Shown one piece after another: positions 34,101 through 49,100 of a DNA stretch of 64,000 bases. The position numbers and the translations under genes are program-made. Every line of letters starts with the position of its first letter. Within the stretch, counting starts at the first letter, position 1. Origin of the DNA: Acanthaster planci (taxonomy: Eukaryota > Echinodermata > Asteroidea > Valvatida > Acanthasteridae). Below the pieces are notes generated by a model, which had not been told where the DNA came from, did not search any database, and saw nothing but the letters and a program-made list of their open reading frames with translations. The stretch spans positions 181,163 through 245,162 of the forward strand of contig NW_019091509.1 in NCBI RefSeq assembly GCF_001949145.1, written 5' to 3'.

Positions 34101-37100
34101 GGACAACATTGTGTCCTTTTAATAGTTGACTTTCACATCGCAGATAAATTGAAGATTCAACAAGAGGTGGCTAACTGCAAGCAAGCTAAATATTTAAATA
34201 TCATTCACTAAAATGTTAATCTCTGCCATTAGCTCATCTGCACAAACCAATAAAACTTATCAAAGTGGTAAAAGCTATGAAAATTAGATGATTCCTGAAT
34301 GAAAGGAATTATGACAAGTAATTGCACAACCCCCAAAAGCACATGTATGCAAAGTCCATTAGGGCTCAAGAACTGCAACAGAAAAATAATTACAGGGCAA
34401 AGTATAGTAACTTTAGGCCTAGTGGTATCTTAAGGCAAAATCTTGTGGAAACCTTTGAAAAATATTCCAACCACATTATTTACAGATCGCTGATTAAAAT
34501 GACAGACATAAAAGGAGCCTGTCTCAAGAAAAGGGTAGAAATTTGTTCATAAATACTACACAATGTGAAGCTTTGGGTTCCTGGTTTTTGTAACTCCAGC
34601 CATCCATACAGATGTTATGTGCTCAGAAAACAGCTGCCAGCAGCGGAAAAAAGTTTGGCACATTGCCAAGAAAAAAAGCACGGGAACTGGGCTGCAGGAA
34701 GTTTAACATGGCACAACAGAAACCCTGTGGGTTTTTCTGTGGGTGCTGATAGGCCAGACAATATGACAGGAACACCGAATGGGTGTATTTGAGAACAGGG
34801 TTTTGAATGACGTAAATCAACATGCGAACATTGTTCATGAACAGGATTCTCACTCTCAATTTCTGGGGAAAGGATGGAGAACACTTAAAACAAAGATGGC
34901 AGATATAGGCACATACAGCAAGTTAATGTTAATTTTGTTGCCTAAAATAGAAAGAACTTACAAAACGAAAATGTCATTTAAGGCTGATATATATGGCTAT
35001 ATAAGAGAATTTAGCTTGACCATTTTATATGGATAAATGATTTATGGTAAGATCCTGAATATCATGTCATCTTTTCATTCAGTGTCAAAATGCTGACTGC
35101 AAGTTTGAATGTTAGTGCAGCTGCACTCCTTTTGCACTAAATAATCACCATATGCAAGAGAATACTTCTCAGTGATCTATAGCTTGGTTTGCTTACTCGC
35201 GGGTGCTAATCCTCAGGACCTCATTTTATTACCCACTTGCTGCTGGGTGCTTTTGAAAATGCAGTGCCAACATACGGGCAATTTTTCAATATCTTCAATT
35301 TAAAAATCTTCCAAAATTTTTATCTTTTTTTCCTTAAGGCCTAAACCCCATCGAGTGCCTGTCTGGAGGCTACTCTACTATGATAGACAATATCTATTGC
35401 CTGCTGCCTTGTATAAAGAGAGCCCAGATTGTGTGATGTTACATCAGTTTCTTTTGTTCCTGAAACTGGCACAGTGCGCTGCTGGCATCTTTTCAATAGG
35501 GGCCAGATTAGTGTGCAGTGGTATTATATCGCTCATCGCTGGAGCACTTTTGTCCCCGGTGGTAATCCACTCGCACTGAATGCCACAAACAGAGGTATAA
35601 TCTTCCATAGCAATGACGGATTTCCTCCGTTATTGACAACTGAAAAACTGTTTTCAAGATGTATTTTTGCGTTGGGGAGATGTTAATTATATATAACGGT
35701 TCTGCCCTTACCCAATGTATATTAATAAGCACTGTATGCTCAGTTCTTGTCCGAGAGCTTGCNTATAATTGAAAAACTGTTGGCAATTCCCAACAGCTCA
35801 GTCTTTTGTTCTGAGTATGCTCTTTTGTTACAAGACCCAGCTCTTTTGTCTGATTTCGGGCACCTCGGCTATGCGTACAAACCCAAGGTACCAAAACCGG
35901 ATTTCTTCGCAGCACACGGTTAAGCATGCCTAGTAAGTTCAATTGCAGCCAAATGTATACAGTTGAACCCTGTTTAATACGAGGTCTCTTGGACTTTGCA
36001 GATGACCTTATCAGGACAAGAACTTCATTTATCAGGAAAAATAACACTGAAAAACAAAGGACTGGGACCAAAAAACTTCATGTTATAAGCAGAATGTTTT
36101 TAACAGTACTCTTGTTAACAAGGACTGTAGGCACAAGACTAATAATAATAATAATAAAATGGATTTGGCAAAGGCCTCCTTTTAAATTAATCTCAGGGCA
36201 ATTTACATTTACTTATCCTATAAGAAAAAGATACATGAAAATTAAAAATGAGTAATAAACTACACAAATATGAGTAGTTATACATGTGTATGTTTAGAAT
36301 GCAGCATAAGAGCTATATCTGTGGGACAGCTACTGAGGGAAGGAGGCCAGGCATGGGGGATCCCCAGACACACAGCACTCTATCTAGATAGTCCCGCGTG
36401 CTGGCCTTCAGTCAAACCATGATTTAGTCAGTCATAATACAATTTATAGTTCTTTATCAAACCTGCTCAAAGCTGCACACACTCTGTCCCATTTACACAG
36501 ACAGAACAGGGTATATGTATGATGTGTCCATCATTGGCAATAATGATAACCAGTTCAACCAGCACCATGTACAGTTGCCATGTAAGTCAACGTGACTAAG
36601 GATTAAAAGTTAAAACATACCTTGCTCTCTGTCTTTTGGTTGTATTACTTTCTGAGGTTTGCTGGTCATCTTCAGCATCTGTTACACTTTCTTCATATTT
36701 GCTCATCATGACAGGAATTCGTGCAACTACTAGTTCATTAGCTGATGGGCGATATTCTGGTTCTCTCTGCAGCAAGTCTTGCACAAGTGTTCTGAATTCA
36801 ATGCTGTAGTTTCCCTTCACAGGAGTGAACTGTCCCTGTTGACAATTTGACATACTGAACTTTATACAACTGACTAAAACATTCATTCCTAGGGGCATCA
36901 GAGGTAAACATCAGATACTGATAAAGGACAAACACGAACTCCTCGGTGACAGTTATGAATAAATAATACAAACTTCCCAGATATGTTACCACCATAGGTT
37001 GTTGGGAAGAAAAACCACCTTGTACAAAGTAGCATAAATCCAATAAACCAAAAGAATCTTAAAATAAGTAATAATTGGGCTGATGCCATCAACATTGATG

Positions 37101-40100
37101 GCTGCTAACATAGGAATTTCTCCAGTCTTTGAACAATACAAAAGTATATCAAGCTTTGTTTGCAACATGTATTTAATGATGACAACATTGACCATAATTT
37201 GTTGACTGCGAGCTTTAACATTTGAATCATAACCTTACAATACTGCATTACATAGTAGTCTAGCTGTGAGGATATCGATATGAATATTATTTGAATGTTA
37301 CTTTAGGAGAATTATTACATGCATTTCTTTACCCCCCATGTAGGAGAATGATGAGCAGTTCGAAATGAATGGACATACCTTCATGATCTTGTTGACTAAT
37401 GCTGGCAAATTTGTTCCCTCAAATGTTTTCTGCAAACATGCCATTTCATACAGTATACAGCCAAGAGCCCAGATATCTGATTTTTCATTGTAGGGCTTGC
37501 CCTCACACTGAAATAAAGCATACATGCACAACTGACAAAAATCTGCTATAGTTGAACATCTCATTGTGCAATAAATTGCAAAAAGCTTCAGCATTTTTAT
37601 TTTTCTTCTCATAATTCTTGCCCATTTTCAACCATAACTGTGACTTTACAACATTGTATGTCTAGTGTCTCATTTTGCACATTAGGGCATACAGATTAAA
37701 AATAAAGCAGTTAGCTGTACTCACTATCTCTGGTGAAATGTAGTAAGGTGTTCCCAGCACTGTACTAGCACCACGATTATTTGAAGACATCACTTTTGAG
37801 ATGCCAAAATCTCCAATCTTGACAGTGCCCTCCTTAGTTAAAAATACATTGGCAGTTTTCAAATCTCTACAGAAACAGGAGGAAGGGGTATGAAAATAAA
37901 GCATTTTCATGCAAGTTATATTACATTGAAAGTGACAACCAAATCACTTTCTATTTAAAAATCCACTTATATGATGGCTCATTAGCATCTTCCTTTCAAG
38001 TTTAAAATAGAGCCACCTTTTTGAGTGTGTGTGAGGGAGAAAACAAAAAGTTACCTCTGTATTTGTGTTTTTTTTTTCTAATTACATTCCTCCCCAGCCA
38101 TAAAGTTTGCAACGCATTCTTGCTCTCGGGCTAGATGCCAAATAGAACACAACTATTTCAAAATGAATACTCTGAAAAGCAGTAAATGTTTTGAAAATAT
38201 TCAGCCAATAAATAGCCCAGGTTGGACGATGTCTATGTTGCATTGCAAGTAACATCCAGGGTATAAAAGTCCTCCTACTACACAAAATTTTTTTCAACAT
38301 TTTTTTGTTTCACATTTTTACCTGACGAAGACAGCTCAAAATATTGTTCAAAAGTGCCTTGTATCCTGAATTCCATAAATGCTGTGTTGAAATTACTAAA
38401 CACACCCATGGACAACGTATTTTGCAGGAAATTTTGCAAAAGTCCACGCCTTCTGTCTACGGCGATTCGTTAACAATCTACATGTACATACACGTTCGTC
38501 TAGCGCGTATACTCGCACATGTGAGAAATGCATAGTAACCGAGTGCCCCCTTACGCATGCGCGAAAGAACCATGGGCATATCAAGAAGTCTCAGATAAGG
38601 TCTTGTCCAAACGGGCTTCCAAAGATACAGCTAAGTCTATTGTCTGCGTGTCATTTCGTGCATGTGTAAATGCATACTACCGCACGAACGTAGATCGTTC
38701 ATGAATCGCAACGGAAAGCATGGAGTTTCATAGAATTTCTGCAAAATACGTTGCCCGCGGGCATATTTAGTAATTTCACAGCATTCATGGAATTCGGGAT
38801 ACAAGGCACTTGTGAACGATAATTTGAGTTGTCTTCGTCTGGTAAAAATGTGAGAAAAACTGTTGAAAAAAATTTGAACAGTAGGAGGACTTTTATACCC
38901 TCGACGTTAGTTGCAATGCAATGTAGATGTCGTCCAACCTGGGCTAGCCAATAAATAAAATGACCATTACTAATCCCAAAAGCTCATATCACACACAGTA
39001 CCTTAAGTTTGTGTGGTAAGGGAGATTATTTTGGTTTAAGCCCCATGATGGATTCACAAAAAGGTTGAAATTTGGCTCATCTGAAGAAAGCAGATCAAAA
39101 CAAACATGGAGCCAACACCATTTTGTAGTTGGGCTGCACTGCCAAGCAACAGCATAAAATTTTGAATGTTCTAGTTGTAGGCTTTACTCTCAACAAAATA
39201 GCTATGAGGGTAGCCCTGATATAAAATCCTAGTAAGACACGATGCCTTGACTTCCTTAATTGACCTGAAACACAATGATGTAACACAATGTTTACCATGG
39301 TGCACTGTGAATGAAAAGTGGGGACAGTAACGACACGTAATGTGAACTATTGGTAGAGCCATACGCGTGGAAAATTGTCAAAAAGATCCAAAGATTGAAA
39401 AGACCTATGTCTTCAAAAATGATTGTGTTAACTGTTGTGTGCCATTGTGTGTACACAGCACATGATGAAGGCAAGAGCTGTATTTTTGTCAAGCTCCCAC
39501 ATGCTTACTCCATCTAAAGCTGTGCAAAGGCTTGCATGATGGACGATTCTGTCCCCACTTTTCACCAACAATGCATTGCAGTAAGCATTGCGTTACGACA
39601 TTATGTTTTAGGTTTATTCCTCCATTGACACAAAGGATGTGGTAGTCGATTGATAGCCTGGTTGCCATGGAGCCAGACATTTCCTATGAACATACAACTG
39701 CACTGCAAAGCACTAGAAACAGAAAGCAGTCTTCAAATTCAAAGAGCAACTAAGAGCCCTCATTGCAATGGTCAAACTTTAAAAGATCTGAATTTTATTG
39801 GTGGGTGAATAACTTAATTCAAGACAAGCTCTCACTAAGCTGAATCTGGAAAGCCCTATTTTACCCTAAATTATGCATTAGAGTAAGACCAAAAGACATT
39901 TACAAAATGATGGTGTGAGACTTAGGTCAATTACAGAATGGGGTCTCCATGTCAACATGTTGGAACTATGGTGACATTCTTCATGCTGAAATCCTTTTGT
40001 ACAAACGTGACTATTAACAAACATGCACATAATGAACGATAACAAAAACAGAGTCCAATTGAAGAGAAAGTTGCAACACGGCCAATATAGACATCCCCAT

Positions 40101-43100
40101 TGTTCAAAATTACCAGTGTACTGAAAAGATTTTGGATTTGCTTGATTAGGCAAATGAACAAATCTTTGCCAGATACTAAAAAGAAAGTATACCAGTGGTT
40201 CTTACAAGCAATTCCAACAAAGATCTCACAAGGAACCCTTAGTATTTTGTGAAATCGGCAATGCTCTCGCTCGATTTTGGAGAGTACTGTCAGGATCAGG
40301 GATATCAACGGAAAGGAGTAGGCCTGCAACCCTTTCCAGCTGATCTGGAGAGCATCTGTTGCTAAGGCCTGTGGGTGATGAAATCTGATGCAAAATACTT
40401 GCAGTTGAGCATTCTACGCTGAGGAGAAGAGGTCAATGTTCAGTTTTTCGACTTGGGCGAAGATCTGTTCTGCCATGCCGCGGTGCAGTGTCCATTCTGT
40501 TGGTTATACTTTTCCCCAAGGGTGTCTGCGATTGAGCTGTCCACTTTTGGGATGTAGGCCACTAGGAATTCAATTCCTTGGTCTTGTGCCTACAGGAATA
40601 TTAGCCTGGTAAAGAGGCATAAAAAAGGAGAATGACGGCCTCCCTGACAGTTGGTATAGGCTACTACTGTGGAGTTGTCCGAGTGCATCAGGACGCGTTT
40701 GCCCTTGATGCTTCTGTGAAAGTGTTGTAGTACATTGAATGCTGCTTGAAGCTCCAGCACAGTGATATGACTCCCTGGGAGTCAGGGTTCCCAGGTTCCC
40801 GATGCTTGGAGTGCAGGTAGGGAAGCTTCCCATCCGAGGTGAGATGCATCTGTGGTTGTTGTCACTTCCAGGCTCCTCTGAGGAAGGTAATACCCAGAGA
40901 GAGGTGACTTCTTATCAGCCACCACCAGAGGTGAGGGCAAGTGAAGTTCATTAAGGGAACAGGAAGTCTGATCAGGTCCCATTTTGGCCTGAAGAATGCC
41001 AGGAGACGGAGTTGTAGCAGTCGCATGTACATGTACAATCAATAGAGGGGAACCAGATCCACCATGCTGGCCATCAGCGCAAGGAGGCGAAGCCAAGCTC
41101 AGGCGGTGGCTGACTGAACAGAAGAAAAGAGGTTCCTGCATTCCAGGAGATTGTCCATGTGTTCGCTCGTCAGTGAGATATATCCTGTTGGAGATTGAAG
41201 ACCGTCCCACAGGTATGTTGGTTGTTGAGTGGGAGTTGGTCTCAACTTCTTGTGATTGACCAGGAACCCAAGACAGCTGGTAAGGTCGCAGGTGAGGTGA
41301 GTAGAAACCGCTGTTTCATCTAGAGTCCTGCTGACAATAAGCCAGCCGTTCAGATATTGAAACAGCATGATGTCCCGCTTCCAGAGATGGGCGATGCGAT
41401 TTTCGCCCCTCAGACGAAGACTCTCAACAATGTGGATAGGCCGATGGGAAGTGCCATGAACTCGAACAAGCTCCCATTGTAGAAAACAGAGGATCTTGTA
41501 ATCTTGAGGGTGAATCAGAATGTAGAGATAGGCATCCTTCAGGTCTATCGACAATGCCTAAGAAGAAATGGAGAGAGACTGGGTAACTGTTTGAAGTGTC
41601 TTCATGTGGAATTTCCTCGGGCGGATGAACTTGTTCAGAGGTTTGAGGTTTATTATGGGTCTCCACCTGCCGGGTTCCTTCTTTGGGGTGAGGAAGAAAG
41701 TGGAGATGAAGCCCTCATTCCGAAGTGACATGGGGGCAGGGCAGATGACTCGTTTCAGATGGAGAACATCTATTTCGGACTCCAATGGCTCTCTCGGAAA
41801 GGATTGGAGTTAAATGGAAAGAGGGACGGATGCAAGGGCGCTCGTGAATTTGAGGAGTTTCCGAGGGAGACAGTCATGGGTACCCAACTGTCCCGATGTG
41901 ATGTCTCTCCAGTGCCCAGTGAAAAATTGAAGGTGTCCCCCGACAGGTTCGGGGCTTGCAAAAGAATCAGGGCTTGCAAAAGAATCTGTGAGGTCGTCAG
42001 CGCCTGCCCCCCAAGGATCAGGGGTAGCGCAGGCCAGATGTTCTTCCCTTGAGGCTCTTCAATGATGACTTTACAGGTTGACAAGAGGAGGGACGTCCGC
42101 GACTGGAATGGCTAAATGGGCAGACAAAAGGATCGAAGGAGCCGGAATCTCTGTGGGGTGGGACCTGTCATGAGGGCTGAGTTTGCGGTTGTCTGCTAGG
42201 TGCTGGTGCAGAGTTGGTGGAGGTTCGTGAAGGGTAAGCTTGTGGGTGGTGTCAATTCGCTTTGCCTCTGCCTCCATAATTTCCATGAATTTCCAGCGAA
42301 GAAATCCTTGCAACAAAGCATGAGATCCTTGAGTTTTGACTTGACTCCCTTGTAGGGAATATTCATGGTCTCAAGCGCGTTGGATCTTTGGCAGATGTAG
42401 CCAGTGTAGAGGTCCATGCAAAGGGCTAAAAGATGGTGTTGACATTCTCATCAACAGCACAGAGTGCTGCTACATGTAGGTCTGGAGCGACAGGCGAATT
42501 TTCCTCGCAGGCATGTGCCAGGCACTTGAATATGAGAGACAGGAAGGCGGAGCAGTGGAGACCGTGACAGAAGGCTCTGTCAAGCTTGGTCAGGGTAGAG
42601 TCAAAGTTAGCCTTGTCCCTGTCCTCGAATGGGTTCTTCCCGGACAGTCCAGAGGAGTCTGAAGCTATGTTATCTTTTGTGGCAATGGGGATGTCTGAGA
42701 TGGTGAGAAAGTTGTCAAAGTCTGCCAGGGAAAACTGGAAGTAGGCTGACCTCATTGCTTTGAGTTGGTGTGGACTTTGAACATCTCAACACACAAGCGG
42801 TCCAGTTGTAGTTCCGGGAAGAGGGACCTCTCGNNNNNNNNNNNNNNNNNNNNNNNNNNNNNNNNNNNNNNNNNNNNNNNNNNNNNNNNNNNNNNNNNNN
42901 NNNNNNNNNNNNNNNNNNNNNNNNNNNNNNNNNNNNNNNNNNNNNNNNNNNNNNNNNNNNNNNNNNNNNNNNNNNNNNNNNNNNNNNNNNNNNNNNNNNN
43001 NNNNNNNNNNNNNNNNNNNNNNNNNNNNNNNNNNNNNNNNNNNNNNNNNNNNNNNNNNNNNNNNNNNNNNNNNNNNNNNNNNNNNNNNNNNNNNNNNNNN

Positions 43101-46100
43101 NNNNNNNNNNNNNNNNNNNNNNNNNNNNNNNNNNNNNNNNNNNNNNNNNNNNNNNNNNNNNNNNNNNNNNNNNNNNNNNNNNNNNNNNNNNNNNNNNNNN
43201 NNNNNNNNNNNNNNNNNNNNNNNNNNNNNNNNNNNNNNNNNTTTAGTTACGGTGTCCACCTTATTAAGATATCGTAAAATTAGTAACAATTAACATTTTT
43301 TTTAAAGATGACTTTCAGAAAGGAGGAAAAGCTTAACCACAAGAATACAACTCCACATTGTTTTTCTTTGACTTTTATTATTGCATGGTTGACTGCAAAG
43401 TGGACACCGTAACCAACGTTAACTTATGAGGCCCCCTCTACAGAAAGCACTGCATGGAAGAAAATTTCTTGGGCCCATTATCTTCCCGTTGCTATTTTCT
43501 GATAGAGGGTGGTCCATTCTCATAATTTAAAAGTAAATTAAACACCTTTCACTAGATTGAATTTTTACCTATGTGTCCCATTTTTGTTAGCCAGTATTGT
43601 GTCCTTACATGTAACCATTATACAGGGAAGACCTACGACTAGGATCCCAGCAAAACCTTTCCCAAAGGAAAAAAGTGCGGAAAAGAAAGTGCTCAGATAT
43701 TTTGTTGTGTCAAACTGGCTTTATGTGCAAAACAGCTTCGAAGCTACCTTTGTTTTGCATGAATGGAGATAACTGTATTTAAAAAAAAAAAAATGAATCA
43801 AAACTTACCAATCATTTCAATCTGAAATTATTTATACTGGAAATGGGGAATGAATGTCTTTTCCATAGACTGGCGGTCAGTCCAGAAAAACTTCTGCTTA
43901 TTCATGATGCTTTTAATACAATGACAAAAGGGCACATGGCTTCAGTGCACACCTCCATTACATGCAACGCCATAAAGATGGGAAAAAAATACGGACAATA
44001 CGTGAAAGAACAGTTGATCGGGATGATGCCTGGATGAGTCACTTTGTTAATATTTAGTGATGCCACAAACAGAACTTTCGGGAACACTTCTAATTTCAGA
44101 CACAAAGCAACTTGACCTTTACTTCCAGGGTTACCAGAAGTGTAATGATGTCTAAATATAACTAACAAAAAAGCTTATTTCTACAACCAGCCAAATTATT
44201 GAAGAAAAAATTAAACAAACAACACACAAAAATCAAACCAAATGAAAAAGTTTCTTGTGTAGCCCAAATCACACTTTGCCGAAAAGCAAAATAAGTACAT
44301 GGAAATCACAACACACATAGACAGGAAACAAATAAAAAAAATAAAATGAAAAAAATCTGCAACAAGTTTTTAGTGGATTTTGCAGAAACGATCCTTAAAG
44401 ATTGGACATGTTCAATAATGTATTGCACAGTCAATGTGAGAAATATAATGTTGTGGATTGGCTACTGCTCCTTTTGTACCAGTATCACACACTCCTGCAT
44501 GTCCCTTTTCACTGCACTCAATGAGGAATGCAAAGATAGTTTCAACTTGCTGAATTCGAAGCTGATTTGATAACTTATCTCATTCATTGTTATCAATGTC
44601 AAGAAGTGACACAGTAGTGATTCTAAAAGCATTTTGGGGTTTTGTGTGAGACATTCTTGATAGCTTTATGCAGTTTATCACCGATGACAATCATTTGTAG
44701 CAAGACCCCCCCAAAAAAGACATTTTTGTCAGTGCATCTGCAACCCAAGTTGAATAAAAATTGTCTCATTATAAAAATGGGAATACTACCTGTGTAGAAT
44801 ATTGTGGTCATGGATATGCTTTACACCAGCAACCATTTGTTGGAACATAATGAGAATCTCTCTTTCTTCTAATTCTCGCTTCCCTTGCAAACCATTCAAG
44901 TACTGCTGCAATGTTCTGAACAACACACGAAAGAAACAGGTCCATTAAATTTCACAAAACACATTTTCAGGTGCATTTATAATACAGTACCGCATATACA
45001 ATAATAAGTGCAAGAAATAGGTAGCAGACTCTAAATGAGACATTTTGCCACCAGAACATCATGAACTATAATCTACAGAATACATGAACCAAAACTGGTC
45101 TGATGGTACCTGTAGACAAATTTAGCTTTATTATTCACCATTAATGATGTGTTTGTGATGAAGAATTAGAACTTTTTCCATATGGAGATTTGGAATGGAG
45201 ATTGAGCTGGTGCAAGATTTGACATCCCTGCATTAAAGCATATTTATACATCATCTGCATTTATAAAGAGTGAACAAAAAGAAAAATCAAAGTAAAGCTG
45301 TTGCGTTTGCTACTGAACAAAATATTGGCCTTCTCCAAGTTTTTAAAATCTGGTATTCATTTATACAGCACCTACTTAAATCTGTGTGATCTGATTGTTG
45401 GGCTATTTATTTATACTGTGATGGTTCAGCCAGTATGAAACCTCCCACGGTCTACCTAAGAATTTGTTACTCTTAAGTATGCAGCACACAAAATTGTTCT
45501 TTTAAATTTGTATAAGGCATTTTGGCCCTCATCGCTGTAGACTGTACAGTGTATTGTTGGTCTGGGGTTCAACGAGCATAAAAGCCAGGCTTGAGTATGC
45601 TGACAACACACACGTCGAATACAACGTGTGGTCAGTGAAAAGCTTTGTCCACTTCCCTTTGTCCACTTCCCTTTGTTCCAGTGATGTGCGTCCCCTACTT
45701 GTATTAAGTTTTGGTAGCCAACAACCAAAATGAGCTGCCAATGGGCTTGCCTTGAGACCTCTTCTTCAAAGGTTTTGAGCTGTCCCTAGGCTCACTGTTA
45801 TCTGGTAATCTCTGATGGCTTGGGCCAGACTGGTTTGGTGCTCTGCGTAGATGATCACACCATCACCAGCCCTTATGAGAGTGCTGATGTTCTACCCAAA
45901 CCCTCCCAGACAGCTATAGCCACACCAGAGCTCCATCTATGCTGTCGCACCCGGAATTAATCATCATGTACATGTAATCTTCACTTTGCCATCCAATTTG
46001 TGTGTGACTTCTTGAGATATTGTTTGAAGTAGAAAGGTTCTACAATGTATTTTCCCCTTTTTTGTAAATATCAAACTTATTATTAATATATTTGTTTCTG

Positions 46101-49100
46101 TTGTGTCCTTGTTCTGTTGATTTTTGATGAATTTGGTGCATGTAGTTGCATGGTACATGTATGTTAACATGGACAAGCAGATGTTCCATGCCACATAAAA
46201 TAGAAGTTACCTTGGTTCTGCTATAAGGCTCTTCACAAACAAATAGGTGATGCAGGGGTTTATTTGGGCCAGGATTTATTCACTTGATGCAAGGATTTGC
46301 CATAATGGCATCACTTTTAAGATAATATTCACTTTTAAAGTTTTAAGTTGAAATGGTTTGAAAGTATTTAACTTGATGCAATGTATTATTTTTTTACTGA
46401 CAGCAATGGAAGCATATTTATGAAATTTCCATCTTCTACTCACCCTCCATCTGCATATTCCATTTCTATCATCAGAGTTCCATCTTCCTCAAAGCTGTCA
46501 TAATAGCTAATGATGTTTGGGTGGTCAAAAATGCTCAGCACACGGATCTGAAAGTTTCATTTCAAAATGTGAATGATCCACTAATAACTCATCATCAAAT
46601 AAAACATGTTATCATATTCATTTGTAAATGAAAATGTTTCAAATCAGAATATTTTAATTGTTTAATACCCTTGCCCTTACCAAAGGTATACATCGATTAA
46701 CAATGTATACTTAATGTTGGTCCGAGAGATTGCAACAAAATTCACAAGCTTACTTTTAATTCTTATTTGTATTGATGTAAAAATAGAATCAACTAAAACC
46801 CCCATCCTCCCCTTCCATCAAACCCCGAACCAAACAGTGTGTATATGAATACAACTAGGGATCCGACTTGTTCCTCTTTTGTTCAAACTTTTTTGGTGAC
46901 CTCCCATAATACGTTCTGTACACAGTTGTCAACTGAGGAACCTCAGTGAATCAGGTCCCTAATGTCCTCTACTGTTTGGGGTTCCCTAGTGAGTCCTCTG
47001 CAACCCCTAACCCAACCAAACCAAACAAATAATCAAATTTAATTAAATTTAAAGTACAATTTCTATGGAAATGCAAACAAAAGGTAGATGGGATTGTTCC
47101 TCATTCTCAAAGACTGCAGTGGAAAATACTTGGTCACCTTGTGTATTTATAAATTTTTGTTCAGATATTTTTGGCGCAAGTAGATTTTTCACGACAGACC
47201 CAACTCAAGAATTAAAATTTAGAACTAAAGGTTAGTAAAATAAACATGTCAGTGAAATTATTTGCTTTAAATCCTTTGTTTCACGACATTGATAAAATAA
47301 CAAAAAAGGTCATTTTGACCTTGACCCTTGCGTCCCAAATGTAATGGGCTCCTTGGAACCACCAAAAGCAATCCACAAAGCAAATCTGAAGGCCATGTGT
47401 CAAATAGTTCTCAAGCTCTGGTACTGACAAGGCATATTCACATAAATATTTGTACCGGTACAGTAGTTGAGAGGACTTCAGTAAAGTTGTCTGTCCACCT
47501 ACATGTGTTATTTTTTGAGGACTGAAAATGCTATAGGGACAAACTTTTGCTCCCACTACATGGTTCTGTGTTTGCTAACTACAGAAAATTTCCCCTACAT
47601 GCAGGAACCCCCCCATACACGCACCCACACATGAACCTTACATATGTATCCAGTGTGGACCTGAAACAAATGAGGTCCACATGCATACATACTGCAGCTA
47701 CTTGTGTGACCCTTGTGTGGACTTAGCCAGTCCATACAAGGTTATTCTTTGTATGAAAAACAGGTTTAGAGCCATTTTGGGGTCAGGGTTATCCGTCACA
47801 AAATGAAGAGAAACAGTCATTATCAAAAATCTAGCTCAAAATAGTGTTCACAGTTAAAGAAAATAAGTATTTCACCCTGTTTTCTTAACTAAACGAAAAC
47901 AAAGGAATGTCTACACAAGGTATGTAACACCAGCATGTGTGTATGGGTTAAAAAGGCAAGGTGGAAACAGTATGCTCCTCCCACTATGTTAGCTGGGCAT
48001 AAAATGAGCATTTTCTGTTCAGATCTTTGTTAATTCATTTGCATTGTTACTGGTATGTATAGTTGAACACCTGTATGTATAACAAGGTTGTTGGGACTCT
48101 GTACAATACTTAACAATTGCTAACCGCTGTGGTGTGGAATATGACGTTTTGAACACCCAAGGGACACATACCGCCCCGAGACAAAGCCGCGGGTGCTATG
48201 CATGCCTGAGGGTGTCCAAAATGTCATATCCCAGACCACAGCAATCAACAATTGTTTTGTCATACCTCTGTCTTAATGGAATTTATCCAAAGAAACAAGC
48301 TCTGAATTTTAGAAGATGATCTAGGCCTAATGTCAAACTATCCCTCCACCTAATGTGGGTTGAGTCTACTATTGCATACCTACCAGATTACCGATACATG
48401 TACCTATGCATTATTTCCTAGTCCATTACTTCCATTTGCTAAATTCTTGATCACCAATAGTGCATCCCCCTCCCCGTGAAGGCATCGGTCATGTTCGCCC
48501 TCTTTTTCAATGCGCAAAGTTCGCCAAGGCTGTGTGGGGAGGAAGGAGGGAAATTGGTAATCTGGTAGGTATGCAGTAGTAGACTCAACCCATATCAGGT
48601 GGGGGAGAGTCTACTGCCTGCAACCTACGCGGATTACCAATACCTACAGTATGCAGAGTAGCACTGAACCAATGGACGGTGGGAAGCAAATGGCACACTA
48701 CAAGTATCTAGCCACCTTATAGTGACCGCTTCAGTGCTTCCTCCTGCAAGGGTAGTGGATGGTCCGGGATGGAGCTTCTGTGATGCTATCCAACGTACAG
48801 TCAGTCCATGTGTATGGCCCCCCTGCAAGCATCATCAAGGTAAACAGGAGGTGAATGGGGTACGGGTTTCCCAAGAAGGCTCTCTAGAAATCTCTATTAG
48901 AAGAAACCCTTTGAAATAGGCCCCTACTGATGAAATGGCCTGGACTTCATGGGCACAAATGTGTCATCTACATTGGTCATCTGGGCCAGAAGGCCAGTCA
49001 ACATACCAAACTTAATAGTGTGTAGGACCATGAAAGGAAGACACCCAGAGATACGGAACATAGCTGAAGTAGTCTAAGTGCTTGTTCTTTTGGTCTCGGC

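Larger units (their letters stand above)
40260..42833 (-). mobile_element. DIRS/Ngaro-like retroelement, minus strand, cut by assembly gap
   Basis: On the minus strand, a Gag-like remnant (42755 down) is followed by reverse transcriptase and RNase H remnants (41785 down to 40260). The sequence is more GC-rich than its surroundings. The element reaches the gap at 42834, so its 5' end is unknown. No recombinase was found in the visible part. The Gag and pol differ from those at 2378-6080, so it is a separate family. Confidence 0.75.

Noticed and set aside
33851-34129. 92-codon plus open frame in the large intron
   Set aside because: No domain, no Kozak or splice support, and no neighbouring exons on the plus strand.
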